Origin: Alphaproteobacteria bacterium
GTDB taxonomy: Bacteria; Pseudomonadota; Alphaproteobacteria; Caulobacterales; Parvularculaceae
Assembly (NCBI GenBank): GCA_030428745.1
Contig: JAUIEG010000107.1
Location: forward strand, 1-8,032
DNA length: 8,032 nucleotides
Direction of reading: 5' to 3'
Of this stretch, positions 1-7,200 are shown in pieces. Below the pieces are notes generated by a model. That model was not told the origin of the DNA, made no database searches, and was given only the letters and a program-made list of their open reading frames with translations. The position numbers and the translations under genes are program-made. Position 1 is the first letter of the stretch. Every line of letters begins with the position of its first letter.

Positions 1-503
1 CCCTTCCCGAGATCGCCTTCCGGAGGATCTATTTCTTTATATTTGTCTCCCTTAGGGAAATATATTGGGGTGGGGGAAGTCGAATGATTTTCGTGACTTA
101 GCTGACGCGGCTGACCATCGATCTCACCCGCAGCCGCCACCGACTCTGCACCAGCCGCCAAGGTAATTGACGTTTCATCGCAGCGGAAAACCGCTTCATC
201 TTCCGGAGTGTACACCACGCGATAAATGCGGAAGCGGGCATCATTCTTGCGCTTGGTTGCCTGAAGATATCCGAAATCAACCAGCCGGCTGATGGATTTT
301 GCAACGCTTGTGACATTTGCTTTGATTTTCTTCGCCAGCGTCTTATGCGACGCCCAGCAACCAACTCCGTTACGGCCAAACTGGTCATGTGCAGCGACCG
401 CGCCGAGGACACGGTGGTCCATGGCGGTCAATCGGGCATCGGCAATGAAACGGGTTGGCTTCGGAGCGTAGCGCTCTTTGGCCTTTTTCGTCGTTTGCGA
501 CAT
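1..503 (-). CDS. Winged helix-turn-helix protein, replication-initiator-like (3' end outside window)
   Basis: The reading frame is open for 167 codons from an ATG at 503 to the left edge with no stop, so only the N-terminal part is seen. The start is well supported: AAGGAGT lies at 509-515, six bases before the ATG. Residues 1-20 are basic. Residues 22-98 read as a winged helix: a helix with LTAMDHRVLGAVAAHD, a GCWASHKTLAKKI turn-recognition segment at about 48-60, a second helix SVAKSISRLVDFGYL at 66-80, and a basic wing ending FRIYRVVY at 98. From about 103 onward the sequence is Ala/Ser/Pro-rich and looks like a linker, with a charged tail KGDKYKEIDPPEGD. This layout is seen in plasmid and phage replication initiators and in accessory HTH proteins, which bind DNA. 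The exact role is not established here; a plain transcription regulator is the alternative. It follows the 302-residue gene on the same strand after 39 bases. Confidence 0.8.
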   Translation of the reverse strand, partial: MSQTTKKAKERYAPKPTRFIADARLTAMDHRVLGAVAAHDQFGRNGVGCWASHKTLAKKIKANVTSVAKSISRLVDFGYLQATKRKNDARFRIYRVVYTPEDEAVFRCDETSITLAAGAESVAAAGEIDGQPRQLSHENHSTSPTPIYFPKGDKYKEIDPPEGDLGK

Positions 504-508
504 ATCGC

Positions 509-515
509 ACTCCTT
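509..515 (-). promoter_or_regulatory. Shine-Dalgarno site of the HTH gene
   Basis: Read on the minus strand this is AAGGAGT, with its AGGAG core six bases before the ATG at 503. It fixes the start of the truncated HTH gene and shows that this frame, not the overlapping shorter ones, is translated. Confidence 0.75.
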
Positions 516-542
516 CAAAACAGAGTGCAATTCGTGTTCGCC

Positions 543-1451
543 TTAGTGATTCGGCGCTAAATGGGTAGACAAATGCTTATTTCGCGCCAGCCTACCCATT
601 GGGTCCCGATAGCGGCGAATTCGCTCCCTGACGGCCGTGGCCGAAGGAATTTTGGAGGGGCGCCAATGGGTTAGAATAGTCGTCATAAATCTGACCAGCG
701 GTCCTTGCGCGTCGCCAGTCGCCGGGTTGACGCTGGTCGCCACCTCGCGATGCAGGAAGTGCTCCCACAATTGGCAGATATAGAACGTCTCTACCCGAAT
801 TAGGTAGTCACGGGGATTTAAATGAGGAGTCCTTTTTCTGCCCGTCGAACGGTCAATTTCCAGGAATCCTATTGCGCCACTACTAAGACCTTTCGATCGT
901 AGCGCGTGGATAACTAAGGCAATATCCGCCAGCTTATTCAGTTCTGCATCACCAACTCTAGTCGCCAAATGAGCAAACTGCCCGCTTAGGAGCACTCTGC
1001 TCTCATCAGGCAAATTTCCATTTTTGTCGGCACCCCATATCGTGAGTATTTTATTCGCGTATTTTGCAATATTCTGTGCCTCTCGCTTCGTGTACAACGC
1101 CTTCGCTTTCTTGTTCTGAAACGTCCAGCTCACCTCCAAGTGTTTCCCGATTTCTGACAACAAATGCCGCAAAGCCCCGATGCGCGTCATCTCGGTACAG
1201 CTAGCCATGTTTTCGGGGCCTGCTTTTCGTAAGAGATATTCAGCTCCTTCCAGCCAAGTATCTGGCATCGTTCCAGGCATCTTCTGAATGTAAACATTCG
1301 GGAGCGTGGAGGCTTCTTTAACCCTTGCCGTGTTCAGCAAGCACTGAATCTGCTCTTCTGAAAAAGGTATATGATATCTGGGGTGATCTGATTTTTGCTT
1401 GAGCTTGAGGCCTGCAACAGCAGGCAATTCTCTGTCTCGGACTGCCGCCAT
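543..1451 (-). CDS. Unrecognised accessory protein, about 302 residues
   Basis: I do not recognise a named family. The ATG at 1451 is preferred; a TTG at 1469 in frame would add six residues (MKVHGN) but has no good ribosome site, while GAAGG lies 11 bases before the ATG. The protein is soluble in appearance, without signal peptide or membrane segment. It is rich in Lys/Arg and predicted helices, notably at about residues 65-105 and 165-190. Its C-terminal part has NPATGDAQGPLVRFM at about 243-256, followed by a Pro/Ser segment and the basic helix TAVRERIRRYR. From memory, this Gly-Pro-[LF]-Val-Arg-Phe arrangement recurs at the end of hypothetical proteins from phages and rhizobial accessory regions, but I cannot verify a family. 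Sampled lines give about 49% GC against about 57% in neighbouring genes, which suggests a separate origin. It starts 38 bases after the SRAP stop on the same strand. Confidence 0.72.
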   Translation of the reverse strand: MAAVRDRELPAVAGLKLKQKSDHPRYHIPFSEEQIQCLLNTARVKEASTLPNVYIQKMPGTMPDTWLEGAEYLLRKAGPENMASCTEMTRIGALRHLLSEIGKHLEVSWTFQNKKAKALYTKREAQNIAKYANKILTIWGADKNGNLPDESRVLLSGQFAHLATRVGDAELNKLADIALVIHALRSKGLSSGAIGFLEIDRSTGRKRTPHLNPRDYLIRVETFYICQLWEHFLHREVATSVNPATGDAQGPLVRFMTTILTHWRPSKIPSATAVRERIRRYRDPMGRLARNKHLSTHLAPNH

Positions 1452-1489
1452 GTTCCCGTGAACCTTCAAAATCGTTTGAAAGGCGATTC

Positions 1490-2176
1490 CTAGTCAGATT
1501 CGGTATCAGGCTCGACGCATTCAGGCCCCTGATTGCGCGTATTGTTGACATAGGCGCTAACCTTGTTCGCGGTCATCCACTCGGACGGGCATGGTTTCAG
1601 CATATCAATTGCTTCTTCCGGCGGCGCGCTGAACCAGGCCTCAAGCTGATCAGCGCCTAAAATGACCGGCATGCGGTCATGTAGTTCCGCCATGAACTCA
1701 TTGGGCTCGCAGGTGATCGCCGTGCAGGTCAGCACAACCTCCCCTGACTCCGGATCTTTCCATTCATCCCAAAGACCTGCGATGCGAAACGCCGGGTCTT
1801 GCGTCGGAAAGATGTGAAACGGCGGATCGCCTTTCTTGCGTGGGCGCTTCCACTCGAAAAAGTTCATCGGGATAATGCAACGCTGGCTTTTCTTCCAAGC
1901 AGTTCGGAAGGATGCGAGCTCGGTGATAGTCTCGGCCTTGGCGTTGTAGGTGGAGAACTTCTTTTCCTTTAGCGGCTTTTTCCACCAGCCTGGAATGAGG
2001 TCCCAGCGCGCCTTTTCGATGATACGCCCCCCGCCAACTTCGCGGACGATATGCACTGTTGTAGTGGGGGCGATATTGTAGACGGGCTCGAGGTTCGAGG
2101 TCGGCGTCTTGCCGATGATCCCCGACAATTCGCAGATGTCCGCCCAAGTCAGGCTCTGATCACCACGCCCGCACAT
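1490..2176 (-). CDS. SRAP-family abasic-site processing protein (SOS response-associated peptidase, YedK/HMCES family)
   Basis: SRAP proteins form a thiazolidine crosslink between their Cys2 and an abasic site in single-stranded DNA, shielding it from cleavage. This 228-residue protein has the family length and keeps every key position: MCGR with catalytic Cys2 exposed after Met removal; YNIAP with Asn34; RWDLIPGWW at 58-65; the NAKAET block with Asn78 and Glu82; FFEW with Glu108; and LHDRMPVIL with His167, the residue implicated in catalysis and crosslink reversal. The C-terminus runs through VSAYVNN, the usual end of the fold, followed by a short acidic tail. The ATG at 2176 has GAGGAG at 2185-2190, eight bases upstream. 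The gene diverges from imuA across a short region carrying a LexA box about 80 bases before this start. SRAP genes are known to neighbour SOS genes, so LexA control is likely though inferred. Confidence 0.95.
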   Translation of the reverse strand: MCGRGDQSLTWADICELSGIIGKTPTSNLEPVYNIAPTTTVHIVREVGGGRIIEKARWDLIPGWWKKPLKEKKFSTYNAKAETITELASFRTAWKKSQRCIIPMNFFEWKRPRKKGDPPFHIFPTQDPAFRIAGLWDEWKDPESGEVVLTCTAITCEPNEFMAELHDRMPVILGADQLEAWFSAPPEEAIDMLKPCPSEWMTANKVSAYVNNTRNQGPECVEPDTESD

Positions 2177-2184
2177 GATTGATT

Positions 2185-2190
2185 CTCCTC
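2185..2190 (-). promoter_or_regulatory. Shine-Dalgarno site of the SRAP gene
   Basis: The minus strand reads GAGGAG with eight bases to the ATG at 2176. It fixes the start so that Cys is residue 2, which the SRAP mechanism requires. Confidence 0.8.
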
Positions 2191-2218
2191 AGAGTTTTGA
2201 GGCTATCACAGGCCAATC

Positions 2219-2248
2219 TTGACGGACTAGCGCTGAAATGCAGATATC
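2219..2248 (+). promoter_or_regulatory. Candidate sigma-70-type promoter for imuA-imuB-dnaE2
   Basis: TTGACG at 2219-2224 matches five of six bases of the -35 consensus. A weak -10 lies 18 bases later as GATATC at 2243-2248, or 17 bases later as AGATAT. Transcription would then begin near 2254-2256, at the left edge of the LexA box, so bound LexA would block the promoter or its first transcribed bases. The -10 match is poor, so the assignment is tentative. Confidence 0.35.
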
Positions 2249-2253
2249 GCGAT

Positions 2254-2841
2254 GTGAACACAACAGGAACATATGAGGTTTTGCCGGAACTCCGGAGCGG
2301 TCGGGTCCACGAATTAAGCGGGCCTAGCGCGCACACTTTCGCGTTCCTCATGGCGAGATCCGGCCGGGCGATGGTGTGCGGGGCGCCAAGGCTGCTGGAC
2401 GCTTTTCATCCGCAAGCCGTCGCCCGGTTTACGGACCCTGACGCGATGCTGCTCGTTCCCTGCCCTTTGGAAGCAGACGTCCTTTGGGCGGCGGAGACAG
2501 CGCTTCGCTCAGGCGCCATGACGAGTGTTTTCGTCTGCGCAGAGAAGAGCCCGGGCCTTACACAGTTCAGGCGGCTGCAACTGGCGGCGCAGACGGGACG
2601 ATCATTGGGGTTGTTGATCGTCAACCGGCCCGCGCACTCAACTGCGGCTGAGACCCGCTGGCACTGTTCGCCGGCGCCGTCAGATCACTGGGAGGAATTT
2701 CGGATCAGAGCATCGCTCTACAAAAATAAACGGGGAACGGTCGGGAGTTGGATTTTGAATGTCACAGGGGAAAAGGATTCTTTGCGTCTGGATGCCGCGC
2801 CTGCCGGTGAACCGGTTTGGCCGGACCGGATTGCCGGTTGA
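2254..2841 (+). CDS. imuA: ImuA, SOS mutagenesis accessory protein (RecA-fold-related, short alphaproteobacterial form)
   Basis: ImuA works with ImuB and DnaE2 in damage-induced mutagenesis; its biochemical role is less clear than theirs and it is distantly related to RecA/SulA. From the GTG at 2254 it is 195 residues. Recognisable blocks are LRSGRVHELSG at 13-23, ALRSGA at 83-88, RRLQLAAQTG at 106-115, STAAETRW at 129-136, the SPAPS turn at 139-143, and the C-terminal YKNKRGTVGSW (156-166) with WPDRIAG at the end. There is no intact Walker A loop where RecA has one: the equivalent stretch is GPSAHTF. The start is uncertain. The frame is open back to a TTG at 2179, the GTG at 2254 overlaps the LexA box, and a TTG at 2281 lies just past it with GAGG only two bases away. 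The last 83 bases overlap imuB in another frame, which makes coupled translation likely. Confidence 0.9.
   Translation: MNTTGTYEVLPELRSGRVHELSGPSAHTFAFLMARSGRAMVCGAPRLLDAFHPQAVARFTDPDAMLLVPCPLEADVLWAAETALRSGAMTSVFVCAEKSPGLTQFRRLQLAAQTGRSLGLLIVNRPAHSTAAETRWHCSPAPSDHWEEFRIRASLYKNKRGTVGSWILNVTGEKDSLRLDAAPAGEPVWPDRIAG
2256..2270 (+). promoter_or_regulatory. LexA (SOS) operator, GAAC-N7-GAAC
   Basis: The sequence GAACACAACAGGAAC is a perfect match to the alphaproteobacterial LexA site, a direct repeat GAAC-N7-GAAC (GTTC-N7-GTTC on the other strand). A perfect match should turn up by chance about 0.25 times in 8 kb counting both strands, and about 0.003 times in this control region, so its place between SRAP and imuA is significant. 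It lies about 80 bases before the SRAP start and overlaps the likely imuA transcription start. LexA bound here would repress the imu operon directly; control of SRAP from the same site is plausible. LexA itself is not encoded in the window. Confidence 0.87.
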
Positions 2842-4249
2842 CGACTGCCTGTTTGCGGTCACGGCGGAAGATAAGAACGCCGTGCGCCTTGTCAGTCTGA
2901 ATAAACATGCGCGCCGCGTCGGTCTTTATGTCGGCATGACGCTCGCAACAGCGCGCGCAGCCGCGCCGCAGCTGATTACTGTTGCACAAGAACCCATGCG
3001 GGATGAAGCCTTTCTCAAAGCCTTGCAGCGCTGGTGTGTGAAATTCACGCCGTGGAGCGCATGCGAAGGAAAAGACTGCCTGCTCCTTAATGTTACTGGG
3101 TGCGCCCACCTCTTCGGCGGCGAAGCAGCCATGGCTAAGGCAATCCTTCAGGAGCTGAAAGACATGCAGATCGAGGCGCGCATCGGCGTCGCAGACACAA
3201 AAGGCGCAGCAAGAGCGGCGGCGCGTTTTGGCGCCAAGGGCCATACCATTTTTGAAACAGGCCGCACGCGCGAAAGCCTTGCTCCTTTTCCCATAGACGC
3301 GCTTTTTGCGGACGAGAAATCGACTTTTGAGCTGAAACGTCTCGGGCTCAAACGCATTGGCGATCTTTATCCGCTGAAATCATCCGGCCTGGCGCGGCGC
3401 TTCGGCTTCGGCCTCCTGCGCGCTTACGAAAAACTGCTTGGTGTAGCATCCGATCCGGTCGCGCCCGCAACAGCCCAGCCTACATTCGCCGCGCGCATGT
3501 CTTTTCCTGACCCCATTGGGCTGATGGATGATGTCAGCGAAGCTCTTAGGCGTTTGACTGAGCAAGTTTGCAAACGGCTCAGCAATCACGATTATGGCGT
3601 GCGCGCCCTTCGTCTTAGTTGTTACAGGGCGGATAAACACCAGATCCATCTGGATATCGGCCTGGCACGTCCAACACAGAACGCCAGGCAAATCATTCGT
3701 CAATTCGCCCTGAAACTCGAAAAGGTCGATTCAGGCGACGGCATCGACATGATGCGCCTTTCTGCCCTTAAGGTGGAGCCGTTTAAGCCGACACAAAGAA
3801 CTTTCGCCGAGGCGGAAAAACAAAACGACCTTGATGAGCTGATTGCAACGCTCGGAAACCAGCTTGGGTTTGACCGCGTCTTGCGATGGGCGCCGGTCTC
3901 CAGTCACCTGCCGCGCCGGTCCTTCCGATTTGTCGAAGCCATGCAATGCAAGAATGCCGCGACATGGGCGGCGCATACATCCCGGCCGTTGATATCCTAT
4001 GCGGGCGAACCCGTCGCCGTTCTGAAGCCCGGACGGCCGCCGAAAAGTTTTCAGTGGCGAAAGAAGATTTACAACACGCTTCGCTGCAAAGGTCCTGAGC
4101 GTATTGGTCCGGAATGGTGGAAGGGGCCGAATGGCGACGTCTTGCGCGATTACTGGCGTGTTGAGGGCGAAGACGGTTCGCGGCTCTGGCTTTCAACCAG
4201 GCCGGGTGAAAAGCCATCCTCATGGGAAGTCGCAGGGCTATTTCCATGA
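2759..4249 (+). CDS. imuB: ImuB, catalytically inactive Y-family polymerase-like adaptor of the DnaE2 mutasome
   Basis: ImuB bridges DnaE2, ImuA and the beta sliding clamp at blocked forks. The 496-residue product has the Y-family palm/fingers at about 6-165, thumb helix-hairpin-helix near 190-230, little-finger domain at about 243-345, and a C-terminal tail specific to ImuB. By eye, the acidic residues of active Y-family enzymes are missing: the first motif reads VWMP (10-13) where DinB has VDMD, and the SLDE motif reads GKDC (104-107). The following LDVTG block is LLLNVTGCAHLFGGE with Asn111. Tail blocks typical of ImuB are LRWAPVSSHLPRRSFR (375-390), GPERIGPEWW (445-454) and RDYWRVEGEDGSRLWL (463-478). 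The place where many family members carry a clamp-binding QLxLF motif reads only QNDLD (355-359). The ATG at 2759 keeps the first beta-strand RILCVWMPRL; GGGAG lies 11 bases upstream. It overlaps imuA by 83 bases and dnaE2 by four. Confidence 0.95.
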   Translation: MSQGKRILCVWMPRLPVNRFGRTGLPVDDCLFAVTAEDKNAVRLVSLNKHARRVGLYVGMTLATARAAAPQLITVAQEPMRDEAFLKALQRWCVKFTPWSACEGKDCLLLNVTGCAHLFGGEAAMAKAILQELKDMQIEARIGVADTKGAARAAARFGAKGHTIFETGRTRESLAPFPIDALFADEKSTFELKRLGLKRIGDLYPLKSSGLARRFGFGLLRAYEKLLGVASDPVAPATAQPTFAARMSFPDPIGLMDDVSEALRRLTEQVCKRLSNHDYGVRALRLSCYRADKHQIHLDIGLARPTQNARQIIRQFALKLEKVDSGDGIDMMRLSALKVEPFKPTQRTFAEAEKQNDLDELIATLGNQLGFDRVLRWAPVSSHLPRRSFRFVEAMQCKNAATWAAHTSRPLISYAGEPVAVLKPGRPPKSFQWRKKIYNTLRCKGPERIGPEWWKGPNGDVLRDYWRVEGEDGSRLWLSTRPGEKPSSWEVAGLFP

Positions 4250-7200
4250 GCTATGCGGAACTCAACGTCACCTCAAACTTCACGTTCCTCACCGGCGCGT
4301 CTCATCCTGAAGAGCTGGTTGAACAGGCGCAAGAGCTCGGCCTTGCCGCCATCGCTATTACGGATACGAACACTTTCGCCGGCGTTGTTCGCGCCCACGC
4401 AGCCGCCATGGATGCAGGAATGCGGTATATTGTCGGCGTTCGCCTGTCGCTTGAAACTGGTGAAAAGCTTCTCGCTTACCCGAAAGACCGCAGCGCCTAT
4501 GGCCGCTTGTGCCGCCTTTTGACCATCGGCAAACGCCGCACGGTCAAGGGCGACTGCAAACTTGCGATTGATGACCTTCTGGAATGGGCCTACGGCTCAA
4601 TATTGATTGCGCTCAATGTCTCGCCCCAGAATATTGAAATTTTAGCGGATAAGTTTTCCAAGTCGTTGTTCCTTGGCTTAAGCCCCGCTTATGACGGCCG
4701 CGACGAAGAACGTTTCGAACGCTGCGCGAAGCTCGCCGAAAAGCTCAAACTGCCGCTCATCGCCACCGGCAATGTGCTCTTGCACAAAGCGGCGCGGCGA
4801 CCTCTGGCGGATATGCTCACCTGCATCCGCGAGCGTTGCACCATAGACAATATCGGCGAGCGCGCGCTCTTGAACGCTGAACGGCGGCTCAAAAGCCCTT
4901 TTGAAATTCACAAGCTCTATAAGAGCTATCCGGACGCCGTCGCCAATACGCTCGTCATCGCCAGCCAGTGCCTTTTCTCCCTGTCTGAGCTTAAATATGA
5001 GTATCCGGAAGAAATCTCGGATGGAAAACCGCCCTTGCTCCGCCTGAAGGAACTCACGGAAGAAGGGCTGCTTGAACGCTACCCTGACGGCGTTCCATTA
5101 AACGTCCAGGCGATGGTCGCGCGCGAGTTCGGCCTAATCGAAAAGCTCGATTACGCCCGATACTTTCTCACCGTTCATGACGTTGTGAAGTTCGCGCGAG
5201 ATCAAGGCATATTATGCCAGGGGCGCGGTTCAGCGGCGAATTCAGTAATTTGTTATGCGCTTGGCGTCACCTCTATCGGGCCGGACATCATTACAATGGT
5301 GTTTGAGCGTTTTGTCTCTGAAGCGCGTAACGAACCGCCGGACATTGATGTCGATTTTGAGCATGAGCGCCGCGAAGAAGTCATTCAGCACATCTATCAA
5401 AAGTATGGACGGCACCGGGCGGGGATTTGCGCCACCGTCATTCACTTCCGTTCGAAAGCGGCCATTCGAGAAGTTGGACGCGCCATGGGACTTTCCGATG
5501 ATGCAGTGACGGCGCTGTCCGGTCAGGTATGGGGCTGGTCGGATGGATCCCCCAAAGCGGACCGCGTAGCCGCCGCAGGATTAAACCTTGAGGATTTCCG
5601 CATCCGCCAGACACTTTCCCTCATTGAAGAAATTATCGGCTTCCCGCGTCACCTATCTCAGCATGTCGGCGGCTTCGTCATTACAAAAGGCCGCCTTGAC
5701 GAGCTTGTCCCGGTCGAAAACGCCGCCATGGAAGATCGCACAGTCATTGAGTGGGATAAGGACGATATCGACGTCCTCGGCATGCTTAAAGTTGATGTCC
5801 TCTCCCTTGGCATGCTCACCTGCATCCGCAAGGCGTTCGATCTTATCCGGGAATGGAAAGGCATTGACTATTCACTAGCGACCCTCCCTCAGGAAGACCC
5901 GCGCATCTATGAACAATTGAGCGAGGGCGACACAACTGGTTTGTTTCAAGTGGAAAGCCGGGCGCAGATGTCGTTCCTGCCGCGCATGCGGCCCAAATGC
6001 TTTTACGATCTTGTAATTGAAGTCGCGATCATCCGGCCCGGCCCCATCCAGGGCGACATGGTGCACCCCTATCTCCGGCGACGACGCGGTGAAGAACAAG
6101 TGGTCTACCCGTCCAAGGAGCTTGAAGAAGTTCTGAAGCGCACACTCGGCGTGCCTTTGTTTCAGGAACAGGCCATGCAGATCGCCATGGTCGCCGCCGG
6201 CTTTGATCCGAGCGAGGCGGATGGTCTTCGCCGGGCGCTCGGCGCCTTTCGCCGCGTCGGCAGCGTATCGGACTTCAAGGAGCGCTTTATCTCAGGCTGC
6301 ATCGGCAATGGCTATGACGAAGACTTCGCAGAGCGGTGCTTCCGCCAGCTTGAAGGCTTTTCCGGTTATGGTTTTCCCGAAAGCCACGCCGCTTCTTTCG
6401 CGTTGCTGGTCTACGCCTCAGCCTGGCTGCGCCATCATCATCCGGAAGTTTACTGCTGCGCCATCCTGAACTCGCAACCCATGGGGTTTTACGCCCCGGC
6501 GCAGCTTGTGGGCGATGCGCGCCATCACGGCGTCGACGTTCGGCCTGTCGACGTCAACGCCAGCACATGGGATTGCAGCCTTGAACCGGACGGCAAAGGC
6601 GGTCTTGCCGTGCGGCTTGGGCTCCGGATGATCAAGGGCTTTAAGGAAGAGGACGCTCACTGGCTGACGGCGGCGCGCGGCAATGGCTATCAAGACCTCG
6701 CCTCAATCCGCCGCCGCGCCGGCCTTCTCAAGCCTGCGCTGGAACGCCTCGCCATGGCGGACGCGTTCGCCTCTCTTGGCGTTTCCCGCCGTGACGCGCT
6801 CTGGCATGCAAAAGCGGTCGATGACGCTGCACCGATGCCTCTACTTGACGATCCTCTCCTTGATGAAGCAGTCACTAAAACCGCATTGCCTCAGCTCACA
6901 CATGAGGAAGATGTCTTCGATGACTTCATCAGCACGCGACTGTCTTTGAAAGATCACCCGGTGCGGCTGGTGCGCGCGTCTGCGGGGAAAAATATCACCT
7001 CCAATTCCAGCTTACGCGACATACCCGAAAATAGCCGCGTTACGGTTTTAGGCGCGGTCATTACGCGCCAGCGGCCGGCCACAGCGAGCGGCGTTGTCTT
7101 CATCACGCTCGAAGATGAAACGGGATCAGCCAATCTGATTGTCTGGAAAAACACGTTCACGAAATACAGAACGCAGGTCATGCAGGGGCGTCTGCTGAAA

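Noticed and set aside
98..412. A 104-codon minus-strand frame inside the HTH gene
   Set aside because: It overlaps, in another frame, the longer open frame starting at 503 that has a strong Shine-Dalgarno site and a recognisable winged helix. Its own translation shows no domain pattern.
525..539. GTGC-N7-GTTC, near match to the LexA site before the HTH gene
   Set aside because: One of eight conserved bases is wrong, and about six such near matches are expected by chance in a window of this size.
2179..2253. N-terminal extension of ImuA from a TTG at 2179
   Set aside because: It would place the candidate promoter and the whole LexA box within the gene and begin only three bases from the SRAP start. 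The extra residues show no family pattern.
4222..4245. Eight-residue extension of DnaE2 from ATG 4222
   Set aside because: The residues MGSRRAIS do not fit the family N-terminus, which starts close to SYAEL, and the ATGA overlap at 4246 is the classic coupling arrangement.
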